The position numbers were made by a program, and so were the translations under genes. Shown piece by piece: positions 1 through 7,904 of a stretch of 64,000 nt of DNA (the stretch's first letter is position 1; every line of letters starts with the position of its first letter). Origin of the DNA: Microgenomates group bacterium GW2011_GWC1_46_15. Lineage in GTDB: Bacteria > Patescibacteria > Microgenomatia > UBA1400 > UBA12028. Location: assembly GCA_001002285.1 (NCBI GenBank), contig LCLX01000003.1, forward strand, positions 62,001 through 126,000, given 5' to 3'. The notes beneath the pieces are model-generated. The model made no database searches and had not been told where the DNA came from. It saw only the letters and a program-made list of their open reading frames with translations.

Positions 1-1444
1 ATCAAGGACCAGAATATCAACTGGTTATCCATCAGCTACGCCATTCGGCCTCGCCTAAGGGTCGCCTTACCCGCACACGACAAACGTGGGTGCGGAAACC
101 TTGAACATTCGGAGATGAAGATTCTCACTTCATGTACGCTACTCATACCGGCATTCGCACTTCCGGTCGCTCCAGCAGATCGATTTCTCGCCGCCTTCAC
201 AGCACCCGGAACGCTCCCCTACCACTCACATAATTTCTTACGAAAATATATAAATCTTTGTCTTCGGTATATTCCTTAAGCCTCGATACGTTTTCGACGC
301 CCTGATCCTCGGCTAGTGAGCTGTTACGCTTTCTTTCAAGGATGGCTGCTTCTGAGCCGACCTCCTAGGTGTTTGGGGACCAAGACTATCTTTCCCACTG
401 AGGAATATTTAGAGACCTTAGACGAAAGTCTGGGATGTTTCCCTCTCGCCTGGCGAACTTAGCTCCGCCATACTGAGTCCCATGCACGAACTGACGGTAT
501 TCGGAGTTTGGTTAAATTTTTGATCTTGCGACCAAAAAATTCATCCAGTACTCTACCCCCATCAGCCTAATCATGAGCCTATACCTAAATATATTTCGGG
601 GAGAACCAGCTATCTCCAGGTTCGATAGGCATATAACCTCTACCCACAATTCATCCGACAGACTTGCAACTCTGAACGGTTCGGTCCTCCCGCACGTTTT
701 ACCGTACGTTCAACCTGATCATGGGTAGCTCACCTGGTTTCGGGTCTATAGTGTGTTCCTTGGCGCCCTATTCAGGCTCGCTTTCACTGCGCGTCCGCCG
801 TTTCAACGGCTTACACTTGGAACAGACCATAACTCGCCGGTTCATTCTTCAATAGGCACGACATCATCCTTGCGGACTCTGTCTGCTTGTTAGCAGATAG
901 TTTCAGTTTCTATTTCACGGGGTCTTCGACCCTTCTTTTCACCTTTCCCTCACGGTACTCGTTCGCTATCGGTCAACACATGTATTTAGCCTTGGAGCGT
1001 GGTCGCCCCAGATTCTTCCCGGAGTTTGCCGTCTCCGAAAGTACTTAGGAAATCCCTATGGTGCATCTGTTTTTCATATACACGACTGTCACGTTCTTTG
1101 GTCGCTCATTCCATAGCGTTCTATTCAACAGATACAATCCAATATTGGGCTCCTGCAACCCCCATCTTACGATGGGTTTAGGCTGTTCCCTTTTCGCTCG
1201 TCGCTTACTCAGGGAATCTCTTTCGATGTCTTTTCCAGCGCGTACTTAGATATTTCAGTTCTGCGCGTACCCTTCCGTGACAAAAGCCACGGATGACCCA
1301 GAATAACCTGGGCCGGGTTTCCCCATTCGGACACCACCGGATCAAAGCTTCTTGACAGCTCCCCGGCGAGTTTCGCCGTCTAGTGCGTCCTTCTTCGGCA
1401 TGTGTTGCCAAGGCATCCACTATCTGCATGAGTTCACATACATT
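1..1444 (-). rRNA. rrl: 23S ribosomal RNA, 5' half (partial)
   Basis: The minus strand reads as 23S rRNA from its 5' end to roughly E. coli position 1400, where the window ends. The conserved 5' segment containing GTGGATGCC maps to 1412-1420, and the conserved stretch that reads CCGTGAGGGAAAGGTGAAAAG on the RNA maps to about 930-960, close to its expected distance from the 5' end. No large insertion is visible in this half, unlike in the 16S gene. The 3' half and the 5S gene lie beyond the left edge. The 5' end is estimated by comparison and could be off by about 10 bases. Confidence 0.95.
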
Positions 1445-1460
1445 ACTGTATACTCTTGCG

Positions 1461-1510
1461 TTTTCAAAATTTTTGAAAATACAACCTACTGTTATTTTTT
1501 ACAATAACAG
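1461..1510 (-). other. 23S leader with two short hairpins
   Basis: Between the 23S 5' end and the small ORF at 1663 there are about 218 bases without a convincing gene. Two short inverted repeats are visible. One is TTTTCAAAA/TTTTGAAAA at 1461-1479. The other is CTGTTATT/AATAACAG at 1489-1510, with a 6-base A/T-rich loop. They could be processing signals for the 23S precursor. Neither is followed by a U-run in the direction of 23S transcription, so they are not obvious terminators. Confidence 0.35.
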
Positions 1511-1662
1511 CGTTGCAGCATTGATGAACGCATACAAAAGTATGCGCCCTTCCGCAGTGTTCTTCCCTTACGGGATGAAACGCGGTTTGCCGCAACATTC
1601 ATTCTCTTCACTTGTTAAGGAGCGAATCCGTTGATCGGAGAAGAGTCTAAGCGTTTAACGGC

Positions 1663-1893
1663 TTAGGCGCTTCTTGAATCAGAATGTCTTTTCTTGCTTT
1701 CCTCAGTGTTTACGTATGCCGACACTCTTTGCCAAAGGTCGTAAAGCTGTGCGGGCTGATGATTTACCGCTGTATTCGCTTCTTGTCTCTTCGCCTCAAG
1801 CCAATCATGCAATTGAGGAAGAGTAAACTGTCTAAAGTCAATTCCTTCTTCAATAACGATAATTTTGCTACTATCGACCTTTTCTCCCGACAT
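1663..1893 (-). CDS. small hypothetical protein in the tRNA-Ala/23S spacer
   Basis: This is a 76-residue open frame between tRNA-Ala and the 23S gene. I do not recognise the family. The product is soluble and charged, with an amphipathic central part (QLHDWLEAKRQEAN) and no membrane segment. A GGAAG element lies about 11 bases before the ATG, a little far for a Shine-Dalgarno site. The residue composition resembles a real protein more than the rRNA-shadow frames nearby. A coding gene inside an rRNA spacer is unusual and matches the wider disruption of this locus. It could be spurious. Confidence 0.4.
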   Translation of the reverse strand: MSGEKVDSSKIIVIEEGIDFRQFTLPQLHDWLEAKRQEANTAVNHQPAQLYDLWQRVSAYVNTEESKKRHSDSRSA

Positions 1894-1911
1894 ACGTTGT
1901 TAACTTCCTAG

Positions 1912-1984
1912 TGGACCCAAGCGGGCTCGAACCGCTCACCTCATCATTGCAAATGATGCGCTCTACCAGATGAGCTATGGGCCC
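1912..1984 (-). tRNA. tRNA-Ala (anticodon TGC)
   Basis: This is a complete 73-base cloverleaf on the minus strand. The acceptor GGGCCCA pairs with TGGGTCC with one G-U pair. The anticodon loop TTTGCAA gives TGC, and the T-arm contains GTTCGAGCC. No CCA is encoded. It is the usual Ala tRNA of a 16S-23S spacer, but here it is separated from its partner tRNA-Ile by about 4 kb of inserted genes. Confidence 0.93.
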
Positions 1985-2027
1985 GGGTTCGCTGGCTCCT
2001 TTCCACTTGCTATGCTTTCGTAAAGAA

Positions 2028-2050
2028 CAAAAAACTCCCATTTCGGGAGT
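2028..2050 (-). terminator. intrinsic terminator upstream of tRNA-Ala
   Basis: On the minus strand a 6-bp stem (ACTCCC/GGGAGT, 5-base loop) is followed at once by a run of T residues. It lies between the membrane-protein gene ending at 2209 and tRNA-Ala. It probably ends transcripts from that gene and would stop any read-through from the 16S side. Confidence 0.7.
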
Positions 2051-2208
2051 CATCCTGCATACAAGCGCCAACGTAAGGAGATCAGTGCATCGAGCTCCTT
2101 TCACATCCTGGACATGTTGTGGCGCGAGTAAACAAGAACACTCTCCTTTACGTTATCTGCATCCTGCAGAGTCAGCAGTATATGATACTCGGCAGAAAAA
2201 TGCAAGTC

Positions 2209-2814
2209 CTAATACCTCTGGCCAGCTGGCTTTGGAACAAACGGCTTCATCTGAGCAATATCTTCGGGCTTGTGTTTAAAGAGGTACAAGATCTTATCGA
2301 GATAATTCCCCAAATCTTTGTAGTAGTACACGTGTTCCAGATCAAGATCGTCATTCGTGTACACGTTTTCGCGCGTTTGTTCGTGCGTGTGCACATATGT
2401 AGAACCGGCATGAACAACCACTGTTCCAATCATCAACATTTTCCACAATGCGTTGCGCGGAAATGTTTTGATTTTCACTGCGTCATCCCAGTTGAGCGCG
2501 CGCGAGTTTGTTGCAAACGGGGTTGCCGCTTCAAACCGCACAATCCGGCGGTCGGTAATATACGCTCTGCTTTTTTTGAACATCAGCACACTCGCCCATG
2601 TTCCAAACACCGCGATTAACGATCCAAGAAAAAGACCGATAAACGGTAAACCTTTCATCACGCTTGTCAAAAATAAAAAGCTTAAAAATATCGCGAGCGA
2701 CAAAAGATAGATTTTTGCTAATCCCGTATAAAGCGCATAGATATGCGGCTCAACAATGTAAAGCACGCGCTCGTCTGTTTGCTGTCCGGGAAAATAATGG
2801 CTTTCCATAGGCAT
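2209..2814 (-). CDS. membrane protein with PH-like (bPH2/YdbS-type) domain
   Basis: The 201-residue product has two hydrophobic segments near residues 33-50 and 56-78, followed by a soluble domain that begins with KKSRAYITDRRIVR. A transmembrane hairpin followed by the T-[DN]-x-R-[IV] signature is typical of bacterial PH-domain (DUF304/YdbS-like) membrane proteins, whose function is mostly unknown. The gene lies in the 16S-23S spacer on the same strand as the rRNA genes and is followed by a terminator at 2028-2050. A divergent 2H phosphoesterase gene starts 17 bases away. Family assignment is from motif shape only. Confidence 0.65.
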   Translation of the reverse strand: MPMESHYFPGQQTDERVLYIVEPHIYALYTGLAKIYLLSLAIFLSFLFLTSVMKGLPFIGLFLGSLIAVFGTWASVLMFKKSRAYITDRRIVRFEAATPFATNSRALNWDDAVKIKTFPRNALWKMLMIGTVVVHAGSTYVHTHEQTRENVYTNDDLDLEHVYYYKDLGNYLDKILYLFKHKPEDIAQMKPFVPKPAGQRY

Positions 2815-2831
2815 AGTGTATCATATAGTGT

Positions 2832-3353
2832 ATGGCAACCAGATATGCTCTCGTCGTTATCATCCCAGATGAAATCCGCACCTCATTAGATGAAGCATAC
2901 TTTAAAGTTTCTGGAAAACATCTCACGATAGCACACGCGCACATCACGATTCTTCCGCCGTTTTTTCTTGCACATATTGATGAGGTTGAACTCACACAAA
3001 AACTCGCATCGCTGCATATTCAACCATTCACCGCACACAATGAAACGTTTGGCGTGTTTCATCAGCAATCTGATATTGTGTATGTTTCTATTGAACCATT
3101 CGATGCATTTTCTGTGATATACGAACAGGCGCTTACTCTGTTGGAAGGGGTTATTACGTTTGATGTGGAACCATACGCGGATAAAAATCTGCCCCCGCTG
3201 CTTCCCCATCTTTCACTTGATTATCATGCAGAAAACGCGAAAGATAGTGTAGAAAAACTGAATGGGTACCATGTATCGCTCACATTTTCTGTTCAATCAC
3301 TCGTCATATTGAAAGAAGTTGATGGCGTGTGGAGTCCTGTCACAACGATGTAG
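2832..3353 (+). CDS. 2'-5' RNA ligase / 2H phosphoesterase superfamily protein
   Basis: This 173-residue protein carries the two H-x-[ST]-x motifs of 2H phosphoesterases, HITI near residue 37 and HLSL near residue 126, spaced as in LigT/ThpR-like proteins. Family members hydrolyse or join 2',5' or cyclic phosphodiester bonds in RNA; the substrate here is unknown. The gene is divergent from the PH-like membrane gene and ends 15 bases before the left copy of the 96-bp inverted repeat. Its place next to split tRNA and rRNA genes and introns is suggestive of RNA processing, but that is inference. Confidence 0.8.
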   Translation: MATRYALVVIIPDEIRTSLDEAYFKVSGKHLTIAHAHITILPPFFLAHIDEVELTQKLASLHIQPFTAHNETFGVFHQQSDIVYVSIEPFDAFSVIYEQALTLLEGVITFDVEPYADKNLPPLLPHLSLDYHAENAKDSVEKLNGYHVSLTFSVQSLVILKEVDGVWSPVTTM

Positions 3354-3368
3354 TTTGAAACAACTGTG

Positions 3369-3464
3369 GGCTCTTTACGAAAAAATACGGACTGATTTTC
3401 AAAGGTAGCGCGGCGAGTGCCCCCACCCACTCGCCGCGCCATCTTCACGCTCGGCTTTCGGCCT
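3369..3464. repeat. left copy of a perfect 96-bp inverted repeat
   Basis: This sequence is the exact reverse complement of 4504-4599 over 96 bases, with mismatches immediately outside on both sides. Inside each copy is a very strong hairpin: a 12-bp G+C-rich stem (GCGCGGCGAGTG paired with its complement) around an 8-base loop, at 3408-3439 in this copy. The last 21 codons plus the stop of the gene at 3399-4238 lie within it. The two copies bound a 1.2-kb cassette. Perfect identity implies recent duplication or continued homogenisation, for instance by inversion. Confidence 0.95.
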
Positions 3465-4238
3465 TGAATTTTTGTATATTCGAGTTGATCTTGGCAATCC
3501 TATGGCTAAAGAATATACCTTAGCTTTTGTGTTTGACACAATATCGTCAGGATGTTCCAGATACCATTTTACCCTACTAACATGAGTCCTGGGAGCTATA
3601 TAGGATAACTGTGATCCCTCGTTTCTTCGTTCAGCCTCCTGCCGAATACCTTTCGCTATTAATAATCTACGAGCATCTTCCATGTCAATTATAAATTTTT
3701 CAAATTTTTTTCTCTCGAGATCAAATGCCCCAATTCTAAGCACCTCTTGTATATTCATCCCTACTCCATTAAGCATGCTACAAAATGCCAAAAAACTTCC
3801 AAACTTGCCGGGGTCAACACTTATAAGTAATGGGCTTAGAGCAAATCTTAAACCTCCATGGTAAATAGAATACATTGGGCCATTAGCAATGTCTGATACT
3901 GCAATTTCTCGTCCATATTTAGTAGCTAGTCCACTTACCTTGTTAAAAAACGAATTTAGGCCTTTTGCCTCTCCAGCATCTTTTGCCAATTTCCCCCAAA
4001 TGGGGTTGTTATACACACTAGATTCCAATTCATAAGGAAAATATTCAACAAACACTAATGAACTCTTTTGTATTTCACCCTCAATAGCTTGCCATGGATC
4101 TACTTCAGGCATTAGTTCTGGTTGATGATCACAGGAAACAAGGCTGATGGTCACTCCGTTTATATTTAGCCTTTCGATTTGAAGAGCATTTGGATCATTT
4201 ACTAATTCTTGAATTTGGACGCCTGCTGATAATTCCAT
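3399..4238 (-). CDS. unknown protein of the inverted-repeat cassette (possibly TraB/TIKI-like)
   Basis: I do not recognise this 279-residue protein with confidence. It has no signal peptide or clear membrane segment. Its order of short motifs loosely recalls the TraB/TIKI fold: an N-terminal strand ending VSCDHQPEL, a strand with an acidic residue (LVFVEYF), a basic helix (DARRLLIAKGIRQ) and a late strand with APRTHVSRVKWYL. This is a weak resemblance. The C-terminal 21 residues are encoded inside the 96-bp repeat and may not be native. A TATAAT -10 box lies at 4269-4274, about 30 bases before the ATG. Codon use is more A+T-rich than in the surrounding housekeeping genes, which suggests transfer. 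Confidence 0.6.
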   Translation of the reverse strand: MELSAGVQIQELVNDPNALQIERLNINGVTISLVSCDHQPELMPEVDPWQAIEGEIQKSSLVFVEYFPYELESSVYNNPIWGKLAKDAGEAKGLNSFFNKVSGLATKYGREIAVSDIANGPMYSIYHGGLRFALSPLLISVDPGKFGSFLAFCSMLNGVGMNIQEVLRIGAFDLERKKFEKFIIDMEDARRLLIAKGIRQEAERRNEGSQLSYIAPRTHVSRVKWYLEHPDDIVSNTKAKVYSLAIGLPRSTRIYKNSRPKAEREDGAASGWGHSPRYL

Positions 4239-4268
4239 AAGATTTAGAAATTCAGATTTTCTTTCTAA

Positions 4269-4274
4269 ATTATA
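4269..4274 (-). promoter_or_regulatory. -10 box of the cassette protein gene
   Basis: A perfect TATAAT on the minus strand lies about 30 bases before the ATG at 4238. No convincing -35 box is seen 16-18 bases upstream. It faces away from the putative promoter of the pseudoknot RNA, so the two transcription units diverge. Confidence 0.5.
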
Positions 4275-4334
4275 CTGTATTCAAAGTTTCATTTCTCCCT
4301 TGTTTCATAATTTAAGTTTTGATATAGTTCTTGT

Positions 4335-4421
4335 TGGAACCAACATTTAGGAATTGCTTTTTTGATGGCGCAATCGGACAACGAGAAGCAATTCTTAGTT
4401 GGTTCCACCGGTTGCGCCTTT
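4335..4421 (+). ncRNA. predicted pseudoknot RNA inside the inverted-repeat cassette
   Basis: Three long complementary pairs are interleaved. Helix A is 4335-4344 with 4398-4407 (10 bp, perfect). Helix B is 4348-4360 with 4385-4397 (13 bp, G-T pairs at 4350/4395 and 4360/4385). Helix C is 4367-4377 with 4408-4418 (11 bp, one G-T pair). The order A-B-C-B'-A'-C' places C in the loop of the A/B hairpin, pairing downstream: a classic H-type pseudoknot. A possible plus-strand promoter (TTGTTT at 4300-4305, 17 bases, TATAGT at 4323-4328) would start transcription near 4335, the first base of helix A. No known RNA family is recognised. The strand is inferred from that promoter; the helices could form on either strand. 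Confidence 0.6.
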
Positions 4422-4503
4422 AAAGTTCTAAGATCGCTCTTTTAAAATTTTTACGTTTTTCTTTGTTCCGCCTTTGGCGGAATGTCCGAACCGACTTTTT
4501 GCG

Positions 4504-4599
4504 AGGCCGAAAGCCGAGCGTGAAGATGGCGCGGCGAGTGGGTGGGGGCACTCGCCGCGCTACCTTTGAAAATCAGTCCGTATTTTTTCGTAAAGAGCC
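4504..4599. repeat. right copy of the perfect 96-bp inverted repeat
   Basis: Exact reverse complement of 3369-3464. It lies 66 bases before the start of the serine recombinase gene. Its internal hairpin is the same 12-bp stem and 8-base loop as in the left copy. Inversion of the intervening 1039 bases would swap the orientation of the protein gene and the pseudoknot RNA and still give the protein the same C-terminal codons, because both copies supply them. Confidence 0.95.
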
Positions 4600-4665
4600 T
4601 ACGAAAAAAGTCGCCGTACAATAAAGAGAAAAGAAAAACGCAAAATTTTATACAAAAACAAAACT

Positions 4666-6060
4666 ATGATCAAATACATCGCCTACTGCCGAAAATCAAC
4701 GGACGAGAAGGAAAAACAAGTTTTGTCTATTGAGTCGCAAATTGCAGAACTCAAAGAATTTGCTACCAAAGAAAAATTGCAAATCGTTTGCTTCTTAACA
4801 GAATCCCGAACCGCCAAAACTTTGGGAAGACCAGTTTTTGAGGAAGTCATCCAAAAAATCGAAAAAGGAGAAGCAAACGCAATTTTGAGTTGGCACCCGG
4901 ATCGTTTGGCCAGAAATTCGGTTGACGGCGGCAAAATCGTTTACCTGCTCGACACCGGAAAACTGATTGACCTAAAATTTCCAACTTTTTGGTTTGACAA
5001 TACCCCGCAAGGAAAATTTATGCTCTCAATTGCTTTTGGACAGAGCAAGTATTATGTGGATAATCTCTCAGAAAATGTAAAACGAGGAAATAGACAAAAA
5101 TTACGAAAAGGAATTTTACCAAACAAAGCCCCTTATGGTTACATAAACGAACCGAGGTTACGGACAATTGAGGTTGATCCAATAAAATCGAGAATCGTCA
5201 AAAAAGCATTTGAGCTTTTCGCCGAAGGCGAAAGCTCTATTGCTGACATTTCTCGATTCTTTCAAAAATTTGGGATTACCAAATACAGTGGAAAAATGCT
5301 TCATCTTGATACAGTCAAACGAATTTTGAGTAACAAGTTTTACATTGGCATTATCAACTTCGGCAGTGAAATCTACGAAGGAACTCATAAACTATTTCTT
5401 CCTCCTGAACTTTTCAGCAAAGTGCAGAAAATTATCAAAGCCAGAGAACATCCCAAAAATAATAAACACAATTTCACTTTTTTGGGATTAGCAAAGTGCT
5501 CCGAGTGTGGCTGTTCTATCACCGCCGAAGTCAAACACAAGTGTTATCCCAAAACTCGCGGAAATGTTGATTACATCTACTACCGATGTACCAAAAAGAA
5601 AACCCATTGCGGGCAAATCTATCTACGGGAAGAACTGTTAGAGCAACAATTACGTGCAATTGTTGCTAAATCTTCCTTACCTGACTCATGGGCTAAACTT
5701 TGGCTGGAAAGATTGAACAAAGAAGGAACGGAAGAAAAAGCAAATAGTGAAAACCAGATCACAAAATTTTCTTCCGAAGTCCAAAAAATAGACAAAAAAC
5801 TTGATCGATTACTTGAAGGTTACCTCGATCAAATAGTTGACCCTCAAATTTACCAACAAAAGAAAAACGAATTAGTGGAATTAAAAATAAAGTTTAAAGG
5901 GAAAATGGCGGGTATTTCCAAAAACGGAAGTGAATGGCTCGGACTAATGAGGGAATTTATAGAAGTGGCCGCTGATGCGGCCAAAATCGCGCGCGCGAAA
6001 CATAATGGCGAAGAATTATCATTCTTCGCCAAAAAAGTCGGCTCGGACTACTGTATATAA
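4666..6060 (+). CDS. large serine recombinase
   Basis: The 464-residue product has an N-terminal resolvase catalytic domain (residues about 1-145) with YCRKSTDE placing the nucleophile at Ser11, and HPDRLARN near residue 84 carrying the conserved Arg residues. It continues with a recombinase domain (PYGY near residue 157), a Cys-rich zinc-ribbon-like region (CSECGC and a later C-x-x-K pattern, residues about 280-325) and a long C-terminal coiled coil. This architecture belongs to integrases and excisionases of phages and integrative elements. The gene sits between the 96-bp inverted repeat and tRNA-Ile(GAT), convergent with the tRNA. No Shine-Dalgarno site is seen and the leader is A-rich. 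It is the likely agent of insertion into the rRNA spacer and may also act on the inverted repeats. Confidence 0.93.
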   Translation: MIKYIAYCRKSTDEKEKQVLSIESQIAELKEFATKEKLQIVCFLTESRTAKTLGRPVFEEVIQKIEKGEANAILSWHPDRLARNSVDGGKIVYLLDTGKLIDLKFPTFWFDNTPQGKFMLSIAFGQSKYYVDNLSENVKRGNRQKLRKGILPNKAPYGYINEPRLRTIEVDPIKSRIVKKAFELFAEGESSIADISRFFQKFGITKYSGKMLHLDTVKRILSNKFYIGIINFGSEIYEGTHKLFLPPELFSKVQKIIKAREHPKNNKHNFTFLGLAKCSECGCSITAEVKHKCYPKTRGNVDYIYYRCTKKKTHCGQIYLREELLEQQLRAIVAKSSLPDSWAKLWLERLNKEGTEEKANSENQITKFSSEVQKIDKKLDRLLEGYLDQIVDPQIYQQKKNELVELKIKFKGKMAGISKNGSEWLGLMREFIEVAADAAKIARAKHNGEELSFFAKKVGSDYCI

Positions 6061-6073
6061 ACAGGGCTTTGCA

Positions 6074-6105
6074 GCGCTCGCCGCGGGGACGGGCGCGGCG
6101 AGCGC
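6074..6105. repeat. G+C-rich hairpin between recombinase and tRNA-Ile
   Basis: A perfect 12-bp stem (GCGCTCGCCGCG with its complement) encloses an 8-base loop. It has the same stem and loop sizes as the hairpin inside the 96-bp repeats and shares the CGCGGCGAG core. No U-run follows on either strand. It may be a third related element of the same mobile unit or a bidirectional transcription block. Confidence 0.75.
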
Positions 6106-6136
6106 CATTCCTGACTCGCCGAATTCTCCATTTTTG

Positions 6137-6208
6137 TGGGTCACAATGGGATCGAACCATTGACCTCTTTCTTATCAGGAAAGCGCTCTACCACTGAGCT
6201 AGTGACCC
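6137..6208 (-). tRNA. tRNA-Ile (anticodon GAT)
   Basis: This is a 72-base cloverleaf with a perfect acceptor stem (GGGTCAC/GTGACCC), an anticodon stem CTTTC/GAAAG with loop CTGATAA (anticodon GAT), and T-arm GGTTCGATCCC. No CCA is encoded. It lies downstream of 16S but after an intrinsic terminator, so it probably relies on its own promoter; TATGAT and TACAAT -10-like hexamers lie just upstream. Its 3' end faces the recombinase gene, a common arrangement for integration next to a tRNA. Confidence 0.93.
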
Positions 6209-6236
6209 GTCTGAAATTGCAGTCAATTGTATCATA

Positions 6237-6262
6237 CAAAAAACCCTACTTCCGTAGGGTTT
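6237..6262 (-). terminator. intrinsic terminator after 16S rRNA
   Basis: On the minus strand a 9-bp stem (AAACCCTAC/GTAGGGTTT, GGAA loop) runs straight into a T6 run. It lies about 150 bases beyond the 16S 3' end and before tRNA-Ile. Such a strong terminator here would make 16S a separate transcription unit. The interval 6263-6413 holds nothing else that I can identify. Confidence 0.8.
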
Positions 6263-6457
6263 CACCATATTTAAGTTCAATTCGACAATAAACAGACTCA
6301 CTATTTACACCGTGGTAGGAAGGCCTAGTCATAAAGACATAGGACTTTGGAGTTTCATCAGCCTTGCGACTGAAAGGGGCCGGGCGTGACACCGGACCCT
6401 ATGTCACTCCTAGAAAGGAGGTGATCCATCCCCACCTTCCAGTAGGGATACCTTGTT

Positions 6458-6726
6458 CATGTTTTTCCGGGACTTTCGTCCGGCATGGACTATATCTTCA
6501 TCCTTGTTTTTTAAACAAGGCGTCGGCGTGTAATAGAAGTTTAGTTCCAGATTATCTGGTACCCTCTATATTAGTCTCTACGGGGCTACGACGGTGATTA
6601 GACATCGAGCTTCCCTCGGTATTCTCATATGTATGTTTTTACGCAAACACGTAGACTTCACCGATATCAGCCAATTTTTTCTTTTCAATTACTCGAAAAG
6701 GTCGCTATATCAATCTATTTTGACTG
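6458..6726 (-). mobile_element. group I intron in 16S rRNA after position 1498 (no ORF)
   Basis: This 269-base insertion splits AAGTCGT from AACAAGG in the decoding region. The 5' exon ends in T and the intron ends in G, as expected for group I splice sites. Near the 3' end the RNA contains AAGATATAGTCC, and upstream AGAGACTA, matching the conserved P7 strands of group I introns. There is no open frame, so it would be a minimal ribozyme without its own endonuclease. Confidence 0.85.
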
Positions 6727-6832
6727 ACGACTTAACGCTTGTCATTGACCTCGCCGTAGTAGCGCTTCCCTCTTGCGAGTTAAAGACATCCACTTCGGGC
6801 GTTGCCAACTTCACTCATTTGACGGGCAGTGT

Positions 6833-7315
6833 TCTGAGATAGTCATCTCATTGCTGAGTATTGCTTCTCTCCCGACCGGACACACGGTTTTCCCGTATCC
6901 TGGCCGACGTTCCGCTTCTATAATAAAGCGAAATTTACCCTTCTGCCTCCCTGAAATGGAAAGGCATACTATGGTATCTGCAGACTTCTGTACAGACATT
7001 TGATGTTATTACTTTCATCATACTCTATTCTGAATAGAGATCAATAGAGATCAATACAGATCTCCCTTCGTACACATGACTTCATATGTCTGCATATCTT
7101 GAGCCCAATTACATACCAAAGATTGAATAGCAAGATGCTTCCCCTTTTGTACGCAGGGTCGCTTCTTTGGTCTGCCGTCTTGGCTTCAAGCTACGCAGTG
7201 CTACTGGGACCCTTCAGCCTTTCTCTCACGAGAAAAGGCCTGTCCGTTCGCTTCACCCGACTTGCTCGGGGACCTTTCGGTTAGAAATCATGCGCGGAAG
7301 GCGCATATTTACGTT
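6833..7315 (-). other. third 16S insertion of unclear intron class, near position 1393
   Basis: About 483 bases interrupt the highly conserved CTTGTACACAC segment. The ends do not fit group I rules: the 5' exon does not end in T, the insertion does not end in G, and no P7 strands are seen. The RNA is heavily self-complementary, with several tetraloop hairpins and a long-range stem AGGGTC/GACCCT. A hairpin at 6874-6903 has a GAAAA loop and a two-base 3' bulge, reminiscent of group II domain V. The 5' exon end TTGTAC is complementary to GTACAA inside, like an IBS1-EBS1 pair. The group II 5' consensus GTGYG is absent. The class is left open. Confidence 0.6.
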
Positions 7316-7767
7316 GTACAAGGAGCGAGAACGTATTCACCGCAGCCATCTGATCTGCGATTACTACCAATTCCGACTTCATGCGGGCGAGTTTCAGCCC
7401 GCAATCTGAACTGAGGCACCATTTATAAGGATTAGCTCCGGGTTACCCCATTGCGACCCGTTGTTGATGCCATTGTAGGATGTGTGTGGCCCTAGATGTA
7501 AGGGACGTGCTGACTTGACTTCGTCCCCTCCTTCCTCCCATCTTGAAGATGGGCAGTCCCGTGTGAAATGCAACACACGGCAGGGGTTGCGCTCGTTCCT
7601 GCACTTAAGCAGACGACTCACGCCACGAGCTGACGACAGCCATGCATCACCTGTGTACCACCCTCGAAGGCTTCTTGCGTTTCCGCGAGAATGCAGGTAC
7701 ATGTCAAATCTAGGTAAGGTCTTCGCTTCGTCTCGGATTAAACCACATGCTCCACTGGTTGTGCGCT

Positions 7768-7818
<51 letters not shown>

Positions 7819-7904
7819 CTTGCTTAACGCGTTAGCTTACGTCAGCCGGATAAATCCGACCAACTAGCAAGCAGAGTTTACGGCTAGGACTACAGGGGTC
7901 TCTA

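Noticed and set aside
999..1634. Several open frames within and beside the 23S region
   Set aside because: They overlap conserved rRNA sequence or its leader, have no ribosome sites and show no protein-like conservation.
4335..4421. Type III toxin-antitoxin RNA (ToxI-like)
   Set aside because: ToxI is made of short tandem repeats of about 36 bases and is paired with a ToxN-like endoribonuclease; here there is one unit and a protein without that fold.
3369..4599. Insertion sequence with terminal inverted repeats
   Set aside because: No transposase lies between the repeats and there are no target duplications at the edges; the recombinase outside is a serine integrase type.
4542..4733. A gene reading out of the right repeat into the recombinase start
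   Set aside because: It is an out-of-frame overlap with the recombinase and mostly repeat sequence, without a ribosome site.
4666..6060. Prophage
   Set aside because: No capsid, terminase, portal or lysis genes are near the recombinase.
6137..6208. tRNA-Ile 3' end as a proven attachment site
   Set aside because: I could not find a duplicated tRNA 3' segment at the far side of the insertion, so integration at the tRNA is only suspected.
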